This document shows, piece after piece, positions 41,359 through 52,242 of a stretch of 64,000 nt of DNA (position 1 is the stretch's first letter; each line of letters opens with the position of its first letter). The stretch covers positions 248,001-312,000 of the forward strand of contig CAVZQZ010000010.1 in NCBI GenBank assembly GCA_963777565.1, read 5' to 3'. The position numbers and the translations under genes are program-made. The stretch comes from CALMEC01 sp963777565. GTDB lineage: Bacteria; Actinomycetota; Thermoleophilia; Miltoncostaeales; Miltoncostaeaceae. The notes beneath the pieces are model-generated. The model made no database searches and was not told the DNA's origin. It was given only the letters and a program-made list of their open reading frames with translations.

Positions 41359-42471
41359 TCAGGGCAGCAGGGGCTGGCGGCGGATCCGGATGGCGCCGAG
41401 GGCAGCGGCGCTCAGCGTCGCCATCGCGCCGACCGCGAGGATGACGCCCCGGCGGCGCGACGGCACGCGAAGCGCGTACGGGGCGTCCTGCAGCGCGGTT
41501 GCCCGCGCGAGCTCGAAGCGGACCAGCGGGATGGCCGGCTCGGCGTCGTGTAGCAGCGCCAGGCTCGTCGCGGCCGGCGCGTAGTCGCGGCGCCAGAACG
41601 CGCTCATCGCGGCGCGGAACTCGCCCGTGGCCGCGTTCTCCGCCGGAGTGGCCCCGTCTTGGGCCAGGAGCCTCCGCACCGATTCCGCGCGCGAGATCAC
41701 CGGTGCCGTCTTCGAACGCAGGCGCAGCACCACGCCGTGGGCCTGCCCCGCGGAGTCGACGACCGGCGCGCCCGAATCGCCGCGCAGGACCTCCCCCTCG
41801 AAGCCGCCGAACCCGTCGTAGTCGGTGTCGGCGATCACCCGCGGACCGTCGAGGGTACCGGCCCGGACCGCGGGGATCGCCGGCGGCTGACCGCCGAAGC
41901 CGATCACGGCGGCCGGAGTGCCGCGGGTGAGCGTGTCGCTGAGCGCGAGCGTGGGCGCGTCGGTGTCGGGGATCCTCAAGAGCGCCAGGTCGGTGACGGC
42001 GTTGCTCAGCTCGGCGACCTGGGGTGTGATGCTCGGCGGCGACGCCGCCTCGGGATCGCCGGCCGCGTGAGCAGGGACGAGGGTGAGGGTCCGGGGGCGG
42101 GTGGCCACGATCCGGACCTTCGCGGGATCCGAGGGGATCGCCAGGCCGGTAGCGGCCACCACCTCCTTGAGCATCTCTCGGCGAGTCGGGCTCACGACGT
42201 GGCGGGCGGTGACGACCCGGCCGGGCGCCACGCCGAACGCGGTTCCGCCGATGGAGATCGTCCGGCCGACCCGGATGCGCCGCCCCGCGACGACGATCGC
42301 GTCGACGCGTTGATCCATGACCAGGTCGTACACCGCGGGCATGGCGACGAACGCACCGCGCTCGAGCGCCGTCGCCGCCCGGTCGTCGGCGGCGGCTGCC
42401 GCCGCGTGCGTCGCCGCGGCGCCGGCCAGCATGGTGGCGGCCAGCAGGGTGGCCCGACCGGTTACACGCAT
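41359..42471 (-). CDS. Secreted, membrane-anchored trypsin-like serine protease
   Basis: 370 residues. A Sec signal peptide (1-26, LLAATMLAGAAATHAAAAA) precedes a chymotrypsin-fold domain with the triad visible: His in VVTARHVVSP, Asp in AVTDLALLRIP and Ser in LRGDSGAPVVD. A C-terminal membrane helix (about 345-362) and a basic tail anchor it at the outer face of the membrane. No PDZ domain is present. The start overlaps the stop of the truncated LuxR-like gene by 10 nt. Confidence 0.85.
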   Translation of the reverse strand: MRVTGRATLLAATMLAGAAATHAAAAAADDRAATALERGAFVAMPAVYDLVMDQRVDAIVVAGRRIRVGRTISIGGTAFGVAPGRVVTARHVVSPTRREMLKEVVAATGLAIPSDPAKVRIVATRPRTLTLVPAHAAGDPEAASPPSITPQVAELSNAVTDLALLRIPDTDAPTLALSDTLTRGTPAAVIGFGGQPPAIPAVRAGTLDGPRVIADTDYDGFGGFEGEVLRGDSGAPVVDSAGQAHGVVLRLRSKTAPVISRAESVRRLLAQDGATPAENAATGEFRAAMSAFWRRDYAPAATSLALLHDAEPAIPLVRFELARATALQDAPYALRVPSRRRGVILAVGAMATLSAAALGAIRIRRQPLLP

Positions 42472-43415
42472 TGACGACAACGGTAGCGGCCTGCGCCCTC
42501 GCTGGTCCGGGGGCAGGTGCACCGACCCTGGCGCCGCCTGAGCTCCGCCAGCGCGGCGACCGGGCCGCCTGACCATGCCGGGCGCGAGCGGGAGAAGTCC
42601 TCGACCGCAGCCGACAGCGCCTCCTCAGCGTCCGCCCACCTCCCGCGCCAAAGGTGTACGGCGCCGTACTCCGCCCTGCAGAACGCGAGCATGTACCGGC
42701 TCCCATAGCGGTCCGCGAACGCGGCGATCCGGTCGCACCACTCGTATGCCCGGTCGTAATCGAGCACCGCGGTACACGCGCTGACGAGGAGGCAGCAGGC
42801 CCAGGCGCTGGAGATCGGGATCGTCGCCTCGCCTTCCAGGGCCGCCGCCGTGGCCTCGTCGAGGCAGCGCATGCCTTCCTGAACCTCTGCGCACGCCACG
42901 AGCGCGGCCCCCTCCAGAGCGAGGTCGAGCATCTCGAGGTCCGCGACCTCGAACCGCCGGCCGAGATCCGCCGCGAAGCCGGCGCGCTCCCGAGCCCCGG
43001 CGCCGTCCCCGCGCGCGTGGGCGACGTAGCCCTCGTGGAAGGCAAGCCAGCCGTGGTCCGGGCCAGGCTCGAGCGAGTCGAGGAGCCGATGCGCGCCGCA
43101 GCCAGCGTTCGCGATGACCGCGGCACCGTGGAAGTCGAGGTAGTCGGCCGCCAGCCACGTGGCCATTCGAGCGGCGCTGGCCGCGTCGCCACGCCTCTTG
43201 TAAAGGCGGTATGCGCGGTCCCGCGCGGCGAACACCGCCTCCGCATCGTCCAGCCACCACGACGACCAGCTCAGCCCCTCGAAGGCCTCGGGTTCCTCCT
43301 CATCGGCGAGCGCCCGCTCGAAGAACGACCGGGCGGTGCCCCACCGTCCGTGCGCGAGCTCGACCCAGCCGGCATGAAGCCGATGCGAAGGGAATCGCGT
43401 CGAGGTGTCCTCCAC
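42462..43415 (-). CDS. TPR-type LuxR-family regulator, truncated before its DNA-binding domain
   Basis: 317 residues of helical TPR-like repeats, recognisable by WLDDAEAVFAARDRAYRLYK, MATWLAADYLDFHG and GWLAFHEGYVAHARGD. In relatives this array runs on for roughly another 150-250 residues to a C-terminal LuxR HTH. Here the match stops at LAELRRRQGR, and 18 unrelated residues follow (CTCPRTSEGAGRYRCRQC) before the stop. No HTH-coding sequence is visible between this point and the serine protease gene, so it looks like a deletion remnant. The new tail happens to hold a CxC...CxxC set, probably chance. Confidence 0.75.
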   Translation of the reverse strand: MEDTSTRFPSHRLHAGWVELAHGRWGTARSFFERALADEEEPEAFEGLSWSSWWLDDAEAVFAARDRAYRLYKRRGDAASAARMATWLAADYLDFHGAAVIANAGCGAHRLLDSLEPGPDHGWLAFHEGYVAHARGDGAGARERAGFAADLGRRFEVADLEMLDLALEGAALVACAEVQEGMRCLDEATAAALEGEATIPISSAWACCLLVSACTAVLDYDRAYEWCDRIAAFADRYGSRYMLAFCRAEYGAVHLWRGRWADAEEALSAAVEDFSRSRPAWSGGPVAALAELRRRQGRCTCPRTSEGAGRYRCRQCV

Positions 43416-43464
43416 CAGCCCACATTCGTGCGCCTCGCCCGAGTCCCGGCGCGGCCGAGGTCAG

Positions 43465-45034
43465 CTAGTGGCGGAAGTGGCGGCGGCCGGTGACGACCAT
43501 CGCCACGCCCGCGGCGTCGCACGCGGCGAACACCTCGTCGTCGCGGATCGAGCCGCCGGGCTGGATGATGCGCGGTCACGCCGGCCGTCGACCGCGGCCT
43601 CGCGGGCCGTCGGCGAAGGGGAAGAACGCGTCGCTGGCCGAGCACCGAGCCGCGTCGACCGGCGACCTGGGCCTTCTCCAGCGACGAGCCGCACCGAGTC
43701 GACACGGCTCATCTGCCCGGCGCCGATGCCGACCGTCGCGAGGTCGCGCGCGAGCACGATGGCGTTGCTCTTGACGTGCTTCGCGACCCGCCACGCGAAC
43801 AGCAGGTCGCCCCACTCGCGCCTCGCGTCGGCGGGCGCTTCGGTGACCACCGTCATGTGCTCGCGGTCCTCGGACTCGGCGTCGCGGTCCTGCACCAGCA
43901 GGCCGCCGGAGACCCGCCGCAGGTCGCGCTCGCCGGGTGTGCGCCGGCGCCGCTCGCGGTTCTCGAGCATGATGCGGATGTTCGGCTTGCGGGTGAGCGC
44001 CTCGAGCGCAGTCGGCGTCGTAGCCGGGCGCCAGCAGCACCTCGACGAACGTCGACGCCAGCATCTCGCCGAGCTCCGGGTCCACCGGCGCGGTTGACCA
44101 CGATCACGCCGCCGTAGGCCGACACCGGGTCGCAGTCGCGGGCCCGCGTCGTAGGCCGTGCCGACGTCGCCGGCCACGGCCACGCCGCACGGGTTGTTGT
44201 GCTTGACGATCACGCACGCCGGCAGCTCGAACTCGGCGCAGCAGCGCCACGCGCGGCGTCGAGGTCGAGGAGGTTGTTGAACGACAGCGCCTTGCCGTGG
44301 AGCTGCTCGACCCGCGCGAGCAGGTGCGTGCGCGCGCCGCGCTCGGCGTAGTACGCGCCCGCTGGTGGGGGTTCTCGCCGTAGCTCAGGTCGAGCTGCTT
44401 CTCGAAGCCGAGCATCAGGAAGTCGGGGAAGTCGCCCTCGCCGCTCGGCGAACCAGTCGGCGATCGCGGCGTCGTAGCGGGCGGTGCGCTGGAACGCGGC
44501 GCCCGCGAGGCGCCGCCGCAGGGCGTGGCGACGAGCTCGCCGTCGCCGGCGGCCAGCTCGTCGAGCACCTCGTCGTACTGGTCCGGCGAGGTGACGACGC
44601 CCACGCGCGCGTGGTTCTTCGCCGCCGCGCGGATCAGCGCCGGCCCGCCGATGTCGATCTGCTCGATCAGCTCGTCGTCGCCGACGCCGCGCCGCGGCGA
44701 CGGTCTCCTCGAAGGGGTAGAGGTTGACGACGACCAGGTCGATCGGCTCGATGCCCGGCTCGCGCCATCTCGCTCGGCGTCGCCGTCGTGGCCGGCGCGG
44801 CCGAGGATGCCGCCGTGGATCTTGCGGGTGCAGCGTCTTGACCCGCCCGCCGAGGATCTCCGGGTGCCCGGTGACCTCGTCGACCGGCACGACCTCGATG
44901 CCCCAGCCGACCGCAGCGCGTCGGCGGTGCCGCCGGTGGAGATGATCGTCACGCCGAGCTCGGCGAGGCCCCTGGGCGAAGTCCTCGAGCCCGGTCTTGT
45001 CGGAGACCGACACGAGCGCGCGCGAGACCCTCAC
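43465..45034 (-). CDS. purH: PurH: AICAR transformylase / IMP cyclohydrolase (many frameshifts)
   Basis: About 520 residues if the frame is followed across indels. It performs the last two steps to IMP. The N-terminus SRALVSVSDKTGLEDFAQG is the MGS-like cyclohydrolase domain, followed in pieces by VKTLHPKIHGG, YGENPHQ and NNLLDLDAA. The transformylase domain shows KSNAIVLARDLATVGIGAGQ and MSRVDSVRL, ending GRRHFRH. Extra bases are inferred near 43572, 43584, 43601, 43637, 43684 and 44010, each restoring the next conserved block. The GTG start overlaps the purN stop (GTGA). It is the last gene of the purine cluster. Confidence 0.88.
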
Positions 45035-45675
45035 TCGACCCTCCCCGGAGACGATCTGGACCCTGCGCCGGTCCACCGGGTCGCGGCGCACCCGCCCGGC
45101 GGCGAACAGCGCGACCGCCTCGGGCACGAGCCGGTGCTCGACCTCGCGGATCCGCGCCGTGAGCGCCTCCGCGATCGTCACCGTACATCACCGGCACCGG
45201 CTCCTGCAGGATCGGCGGACCGCCGTCCACGACCTCCTCGGCGAAGTGCACGGTGACCCCCGTGTAGCGCACGCCCCAGGCCAGGGCCTGCTCGATCGCG
45301 TGCATCCCGGGAACGCCGGCAGCAGCGACGGGTGCAGGTTGATGACCCGGTCGGGGAAGCGGTCGAGGAAGACGCCGCGTCAGGATGCTCATCCACCCGG
45401 CCAGCACCACCAGGCCCGGGCGTCGGCGGCGTCCACCACGTCGGCGAGCTCGCGTCGCGCGCCTCGCGCTCGCGGCCGTCCAGGGCGACGACCTCGGTGC
45501 GGGATGCCCGCGCGTCCTCGGCGCGCTCCAGCGGCCGGGACGTCCGTCGCGACGAGCTGACCACCAGCACGATCTCGATCGGCGCCGGCCGGTGCGTGGA
45601 CCGTGTCGATCAGGCTCTGGAGGTTGGACCCGCTGCCCGACACGAGCACCACGACGCGGAGGAGCGCTCAGCCAC
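45031..45675 (-). CDS. purN: PurN: phosphoribosylglycinamide formyltransferase (frameshifted)
   Basis: About 214 residues. It transfers a formyl group from 10-formyltetrahydrofolate to GAR. The glycine-rich start VVLVSGSGSNLQSLID, the catalytic region INLHPSLLPAFPG and VTVHFAEEVVDGGPP are readable in three frames. Here bases appear to be missing near 45312, 45420 and 45450, and one is extra near 45379, so both insertions and deletions occur. It follows purM and overlaps purH by 4 nt. Confidence 0.87.
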
Positions 45676-46644
45676 GGCGCACGCCCGGCGCCCCGGCTCG
45701 ACGCGCCCCACGTCACGCGCGCCGTCGATCAGCGCGACCGCGCTGGCCGCGTCGGCCTCGGGCACCACGAGGCACATCCCGAGGCCCATGTTGAAGGTGC
45801 GCCAGGCCTCGTCCTCGGCCACCCGCCCGGTCGCGAGGATCGCGGCGATCGCCGGGCCCGCGCTCCCACGCGTCGGGGTCGATCGCCGGCGCCGCAGGCC
45901 CTCCGGGCAGCGCCCGCGGGAGGTTCTCGGGGAGCCCGCCGCCGGTGATGTGGGCCGCCGCGTGCACGTCCACGCCGGCCGCCGCGCAGCAGCGGCCAGG
46001 TCGCGCACGTAGAGCCGGGTCGGCGCCAGCAGGAGGTCGGGGTCGGGCGCGAGCGCGCCGCCGTCGACGAGGGCCCGGACGAGCGAGAAGCCGTTGGAGT
46101 GGATGCCGGACGACGGGATCCCGACGATGCGCGTCGCCCTCGACGACCCGGTGGGCCCCGAGCATCTCGTCGCGCTCGACCACGCCGCAGGCGAACCCGG
46201 CCAGGTCGAAGTGGCCGGCGCGTACGAGCCCGGGCATCTCGGCGGTCTCGCCGCCGAGCGAGCGCGCAGCCGACCGACCGCGCAGGCGGCGGCGATGACC
46301 GCCGACGATGCGGCCGCCTCGTCCGGGTCGAGGCGGCCCACGGCGAGGTAGTCGAGGAAGACCAGCGGGGTCGCGCCGGTGCAGGCGAGGTCGTTGACGC
46401 ACATGGCGACGAGGTCCTGCCCGAGCCCGTCGAGCCGGCCGAGCTCCTGCGCGAGCAGCGAGCTTGGTGCCGACGCCGTCGGTGCAGGTCGACGATCATC
46501 GGCTCGCGCATGCCCGGCGGGATCGGGTGGGCCGCGGCGAAGCCGGTCTGCCCGCCGGCGACCAGCGACGCGATCGTCGTCGGTGTGGCGGCGCGCGGCG
46601 TCGAGGTCGACCCCGGCGTCGCGGTAGGAGATCTCCGCGGTCAC
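45668..46644 (-). CDS. purM: PurM: AIR synthetase (frameshifted)
   Basis: About 325 residues readable across frames; family members have about 340. It closes FGAM to aminoimidazole ribotide using ATP. The N-terminus has ISYRDAGVDLDAA, the ATP/glycine region follows, and further on come GLGQDLVAMCVNDLACTGA and VFLDYLAVGRLD. The C-terminus shows NMGLGM-like GLGMCLVVPEADA and VALIDGARDVGRVEPG. The GTG start overlaps the purF stop. The exact stop codon is uncertain because of indels near the purN start. Confidence 0.85.
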
Positions 46645-48125
46645 ACCGATGCCCGTGCCGCCTCCGTCGCGCGAGCCTGCGCCGTCCGGGTTTCGGCTCG
46701 TCTCGAAGCGCAGCTTCACGGCCTCGCCGGGGACCGGGATGGGGTACTCGCCGGTGAAGCAGGCCCGGCAGTAGCGCGCCGGCGGGCTGGCCGAGGGCGC
46801 GCTGCAGGCCGCTCCAGCGAGAGGTAGGCGAGCGAGGTCGGCGCCGGTCAGCTGCCGCGATCTCCTCGACGGTGCGGCTGGCCGCGACCAGCTCGTGCGC
46901 GGTCGGCCATGTCGATGCCGTAGAAGCACGGCCACAGGATCGGCGGGCTCGAGATGCGCATGTGCACCTCGGCGGCGCCGGCGTCGAGCAGCATCGCCAC
47001 GATCTGGCGGGTGGTGTTGCCGCGCACGATCGAGTCGTCGACCACCACCAGGCGCTTGCCGCCGATCACCGCGCGGCAGCGGGTTGAACTTCAGGCGGAT
47101 GCCGTGCTGGCGCAGCGTCTGGTCGGGCTGGATGAAGCTGCGGCCGACGTAGCGGTTGCGCACGACCGCCTCGGCGTAGGGGATGCCCGACGCGTCGGCG
47201 AAGCCGATCGCCGCCGGCGTGCCGCTGTCGGGCAGGCCCACCACCAGGTCGGCCTCGGCGGGGCTCTCGCGGCGAGCTCGGTGCCCATCGCCCGGCGCGC
47301 CTCCCACACGGTCTGGCCGTCCATCTGGCTGTCGGGGCGGGCGAAGTAGATGTGCTCGAACACGCACAGCCGCGCGCCCGCCGACGGGCATCGCCTGCAC
47401 GGCTCTCGATGCCGTCGGCCGGTGATCCGCACGGCCTCGCCCGGGCGCACGTCGCGCACGAAGCTGCGCGCCGATCTGGTCGAGCGCGCAGGTCTCCGAG
47501 GCGACGCACCAGCCGTCGTCGTCGCAGCCGCCCGATCACCAGCGGGCGCACGCCGTGCGGGTCGCGGAACGCGACCAGCTCGCTGCGCGCTCATCGCGAC
47601 CACCGAGTACGCGCCCACCAGGCGCGGCATCACCGCGGCGACCGCGTCGAGCAGGGGCTGCCCTCCTCGGCCGCGAGCATCGCGGCGATGATCTCCGAGT
47701 CGGTGCTGGCGCGCAGGTCCGACGCCGTCCGCCTCCATCCCGGCGCGCAGCGTCGCCGGTGTTGGTGAGGTTGCCGTTGTGGCCGAGGGCGACGATGCCC
47801 TCGCCGCGCGTGTGGGTGACCGGCTGGGCGTTGTCCCACTTGTTCGCGCCGGTCGTGGAGTAGCGCACGTGGCCGATGGCCGTCGCCGCCGGTCAGGCTC
47901 GCGCAGCGACGGCTCGTCGAAGACGCTCGCGCACCAGGCCGAGGTCGCGCTGAACGGTGACGCTGGCCGTCGTCGCGCGACGGCGATGCCCGCGCTCTCC
48001 TGGCCGCGGTGCTGCAGCGCGTGGAGGGCGTAGAAGGCGAGCCGCGACACGTCGCGCCCGGGTGCGACGACGCCGAAGACCCCGCACTCCTCCTTGGGGC
48101 GGTCGATCGCCAGGTCGTCGCTCAC
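46641..48125 (-). CDS. purF: PurF: amidophosphoribosyltransferase (frameshifted)
   Basis: About 494 residues. It commits PRPP to purine synthesis using glutamine. The N-terminal Ntn domain shows EECGVFGVVAPGRDVSRLAF followed by LHALQHRGQESAGIAV; the nucleophile Cys lies within the short N-terminal leader. The PRPP-binding loop is VVVDDSIVRGNTTRQIV. The C-terminal ACFTGEYPIPVPGE ends the protein before purM. Many frame changes occur between these blocks. The start overlaps the purL stop (GTGA). Confidence 0.9.
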
Positions 48126-50342
48126 GCCAGCGCCTCCGGCAGGCCGCGCTCGTAGGTCGCGGCCGGCGTCCGCCATCGCCAGGGAGACCTCGCGTCGCCG
48201 GCGATGCGCACGGCGATCGGGTCGCCGCCGACGGTGCCGATGCGGCGGTGAGCGCGCGACCGGTGCCTCGCCAGCAGCGCGAAGGCGCGTCCTCGTCGGC
48301 CGGAGCGCAGGTCACGAGCATCCGCCCGCCGCCCTCGCCGAACAGCACCTCGTCGTGACGCGCCGGCGTCCGGGAGCTCCACCGCCGCGCCGATGCCGCC
48401 CGCGATCGCGCGACTCGGCGAGCGCCACGGCGAGGCCGCCGCCGGAGACGTCGTGGGCGCTCACGCAGGAGGCCCTCCGTCCGCCGCATCGGCCAGGAAC
48501 CAGCTCGATGGCCGCGACCTCGCGCTCGACGTCGATGTCGGGCCGGGCGGCCCTCCGCGCGGCCCGGCGTACTCGCTGCCGCGTCGCAGGACGCCGTCGT
48601 CCCCGACGAGCAGGACGACGTCGCCCTCGCTGCCGAAGGCGTGCCCGACGCTGCGTGTCCGCGTCGCTCCAGCAGGCCCATCATCCCCACCACCGGCGTC
48701 GGGTAGGATCGAGCCGCGTCGCGCTCTCATTGTAGAGGGAGACGTTGCCCGACACGACCGGCACCTCGAGGGCCGGCAGCGCGTCGGACATCCCGGCGAT
48801 GGCCTCGGCCAGCCGCCAGCCCGTGGAGCCCTTCTCCGGGTTGGGGAAGTTGAGGCAGTCGGTGGCCGCGACCGGGCGGGCGCCCGACGCAGGCCAGGTT
48901 GCGCGCGGCCTCGCAGCACCGACGCCGCGGCCGCCGTCGCGCGGGTCGAGCTCGCAGTGGCGCTCGGCGCAGTCGGTGGTGAGCGCGATCGCCCGGTCCG
49001 AGCCGGGCAGGCGCACCACGGCCGCGTCGCCGCCCGGGCGGCGGATCGTGTTGGCGCCCACCAGGTGGTCGTAGCGCTCGTAGATCCAGCGCTTGCTGGC
49101 GACGTTCGGGCGGGCGAGCAGCGTCGCGCCACGCCGCCGGCCAGGTCGTCGGGCTCGGGCACGCGTCGCGAGGTCGAGCGGCGCCGGCGCGGGCGGCCGG
49201 GGTGCGCGGCACCTCGTACACGGGCGCGTCGTCGGCGAGCAGGCGGGCGGGCAGGTCGACGACCACCTCGCCGCCGGCGCGCGCCACCAGGTTCTCGCCC
49301 TCGGTGACCGTCGCCGATGGCGGTGGCGTCGAGGTCCCAGCGCCGGCAGACGGCGATCACCTCGTCGAGGCGCTGCCGGCTCGCACGACGGCCAGCATCC
49401 GCTCCTGGCTCTCGGACACCAGGATCTCGGCGGGCGCCAGCGCCTCGCGCAGCGGCACCAGGTCGAGGTCGATGTCGCAGGCCCACGCCGCCCTTGGCGG
49501 CCATCTCGCTGGCGGCGCTGGTGAGGCCGGCGGCGCCCAGGTCCTGCAGGGCCACGAAGCAGCCCCGGCGCGCCGAGCTCGAGGCAGCAGTCCATCAGCT
49601 TGCGCTCGGTGAACGGGTCGCTCACCTGCACCGACGGGCGCTTGTCCTCGTCCTCGTCCAGCTCGGCCGACGCCAGCACGCTGGCGCCGCCGATGCCGTC
49701 GCGGCCGGTGCGGTTGCCGATCAGCACCAGGCGCGTTGCCGGGGCCCGGGGCGGCGGCGCGCAGCATGCCGTCGTCGGGACCAGCACGCCGACGCACATG
49801 GCGTTGACCAGGCACGACTCCTCGTAGCGGTCGTCGAAGCGCCACCTCGCCGCCGACCGTGGGCACGCCGATGCAGTTGCCGTAGTGGCCGATGCCGGCG
49901 ACCGCGCGGCGTGAACAGGTGGCGGCTGCGCGCGCTGGTCAGCTCGCCGAAGCGCAGCGAGTCGAGCAGCGCGATCGGCCGGGCGCCCATCGCGATGATG
50001 TCGCGCACGATGCCGCCCACGCCGGTGGCCGCGCCCTCGAAGGGCTCGACGGCGCGACGGGTGGTTGTGGCTCTCGATCTTCAGCGCCACCGCGATGCCG
50101 TCGCCCACGTCCACCACGCCGGCGTTCTCGCCGGGGCCCTGCAGCACGCGCGGCGCCGGTGGTGGGGAAGCCCCGCAGCAGCGGCTCGGCTGTGCTTGTA
50201 GGAGCAGTGCTCGCTCCACATCAGGCTGAACATGACGAGCTCGGGGTCGGTGGGCTCGCGGCCCAGCAGCTCGCGGGATGCGGGCGGCCTCGTCGTCGGT
50301 CAGGCCGAGCTGGCGGTGGCGGGGGAGCTCGGTGGTGCTCAC
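48122..50342 (-). CDS. purL: PurL: FGAM synthase, large (synthetase) subunit (frameshifted)
   Basis: About 740 residues, right for the small-type PurL that works with separate PurS and PurQ. It converts FGAR to FGAM. Readable blocks are HRQLGLTDDEAARI, the ATP-site LKIESHNHPS, GVGGIVRDIIAMGARPIALL, DPFTERKLMDCCLELG and near the end LFGEGGGRMLVTCAP and YERGLPEALA. Frame changes separate most blocks. It overlaps both purQ and purF by 4 nt. Confidence 0.9.
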
Positions 50343-50998
50343 GCGCGACCGCGAGCAGGCCGGCCAGCACGCAGCGCGCCCGTCGGTCGATCCGAGCAGC
50401 GGGTCGCAGGCCTCCTCGGGGTGCGGCATCAGGCCCATCACGTTGCCGTCGCGCGTTGGCGACGCCGGCGACCGCGGTCGGTCGAGCCGAGCAGGTTCCT
50501 CGCGGTAGCGCAGCACCACGCGCGCCGCCGCCGGGTCGCCGTACCAGGCGCCCTCGTTGTTCTTGATCGGGATCGAGATGATCGCGCCCGCGCGGGCAGG
50601 CCCGACGGTCCACGGCGTGCCGGCGTCGGCCACCTCGAGCTCCATCTGGCGGCAGACGAACGAGAGCGTGCGCGTTGCGCCGCAGCGCCCCGGGCAGGAG
50701 GCCCGCCTCGCAGAGCACCTGGAAGCCGTTGCAGATGCCCACCACCCGGCCGCCGGCCTCGGCGTGCCGGCGCACCGCGGCCATGATCGGCGCGCGGCTG
50801 GCGATGGCGCCGCAGCGCAGGTGGTCGCCGTACGAGAAGCCGCCGGGCAGCAGCACGGCGGTCGGTGCCGGCGGGCAGCTCGGCGTCGGCGTGCCAGGCC
50901 TCGCACGGTGCGCGCCGCCGAGGCCCTCGACCGCGCGCGCGCGGCGCTGTCGTGGTCGAGCGAGCCGGGGAAGCGGACGACGCGACCGTCGGGCTCAC
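50339..50998 (-). CDS. purQ: PurQ: FGAM synthase, glutaminase subunit (frameshifted)
   Basis: About 220 residues. It supplies ammonia to PurL from glutamine. LLPGGFSYGDHLRCGAIA and the nucleophile region RVVGICNGFQVLCEAGL (Cys in GICNGF) are clear, as is MPHPEEACDPLLGSTDG near the end with the catalytic His and Glu. The GTG start overlaps the purS stop and the TGA overlaps the purL GTG. Confidence 0.9.
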
Positions 50999-51234
50999 CC
51001 GGCGACCTCCACCGCGTAGTCCTCGATCAGCGGCGTTGGCGAGCAGCTGCTCGCACATCGCGCGCGGCCTGGCCGGCCGGGTCGTCGCCGTCGATCTCCA
51101 GCTCGATGCGCTTGCCGATGCGCACCTCGCCCACGCCGTCGAAGCCGAGCTGCGCGCAGGGCGCCGGCGACGGCCTGCCCCTGGGGGTCGAGGACGCCCT
51201 GCTTGGGCATCACGGTCACGATCACGCGGCTCAT
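50995..51234 (-). CDS. purS: PurS: FGAM synthase accessory subunit (frameshifted)
   Basis: About 80 residues. It bridges PurL and PurQ. The start MSRVIVTVMPKQGVLDPQGQ is in one frame, and LGFDGVGEVRIGKRIELEID and IEDYAVEVAG follow in others. Presence of purS confirms the three-subunit FGAM synthase. It has 4-nt overlaps on both sides. Confidence 0.9.
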   Translation of the reverse strand: MSRVIVTVMPKQGVLDPQGQAVAGALRAARLRRRGRGAHRQAHRAGDRRRRPGRPGRARCASSCSPTPLIEDYAVEVAG

Positions 51235-52115
51235 GTGGGCACTCCTGGATCCAGCCGGAGATGTCGCGGCCGTGATGCGCTCGGTGCGCCTCGATGTAGC
51301 GGGCCCGGGTGCCCTCGACGACCTCGGCGGGCAGCTCGGGCGGCGGCGAGGCGTGGTCCCAGCCGATCTCGTCGAGCCAGTCGCGCAGGTACTGCTTGTC
51401 GAACGACGGGCGGGCTCGTGCCCCGGCGCCCAGCGGTCGGCGGGCCACAGGCGCGACGAGTCGGGCGTCACGGCCTCGTCGCCCAGCACCAGCCGCCCGG
51501 CGTGGTCGGTGCCCAGCTCGAACTTGGTGTCGGCCAGGATGATCCCGGCGCGCGCGCAGCGCTCGGCGGCGCGCGCGGTAGAGGGCGAGCGTGATCCGCT
51601 CGGCCTCGGCCAGCACGTCCGGCGCCCACCATCTCGGCGGCCTCGTCGCGGGTGATGTTCACGTCGTGGCCCTCGGTGCGCCTTGGTCGCCGGCGTGAAG
51701 ATCGGCTCGGGCAGCCGGTCGGCCTGGCGCAGGCCCGGCGGCAGGCGGTGGCCGCAGACCGCGCCGGTCTCGCGGTAGTCGCGCCAGCCGCGAGCCGGCC
51801 AGGTAGCCGCGCGCGACGCACTCGATCGGCAGCATCTCCAGCCGCCGCACCAGCATCGTGCGCCCCGCGAGGTCGGGGTCGCGGACTCGGACGGCACGTC
51901 TGCCAGCCGGGCGAGATCAGGTGGTTCGGCACGATCCCCTGCGTCTCGGCGAACCAGAACGCCGAGAGTCCTGTGAGGATGCGGCCCTTGTCGGGGATCG
52001 GCGTCGGCATGATCCAGTCGTACGCGGAGATGCGGTCGCTCGCGACGATCAGCAGTCGGTCGTCGTCAAGGTCGTGGACATCGCGGACCTTGCCCTGGAC
52101 GACGAGCTGCACCAT
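51231..52115 (-). CDS. purC: PurC: SAICAR synthetase (frameshifted in its C-terminal two thirds)
   Basis: About 294 residues. It joins CAIR and aspartate. The N-terminal third is clean: GKVRDVHDLDDDRLLIVASD and RISAYDWIMPTPIPDKG. After SPGWQ (near 51910) the frame begins to shift. Later blocks such as LVRRLEMLPIECVARGYLAG, KFELGTDHAGRLVLGDE and VVEGTRARYIEAH are still recognisable. It is the first gene of the purCSQLFMNH run. The TGA overlaps the purS ATG. Confidence 0.9.
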
Positions 52116-52242
52116 CGGATTCTAACCGGCGGGGTGGGGGCCCATGCCCTCCCCCGCGGGGTTCGCTCAACGCTCGTTGCGGAGTTCGGGTCGATCGGCC
52201 CACGGGCTCATGCCGAACGCCCGCGCGGTCGATGCATGAGAC

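Noticed and set aside
36573..41584. Long plus-strand frames antisense to sbcC, sbcD and ald
   Set aside because: Low-complexity compositions typical of reverse frames; the minus-strand genes carry all the catalytic motifs.
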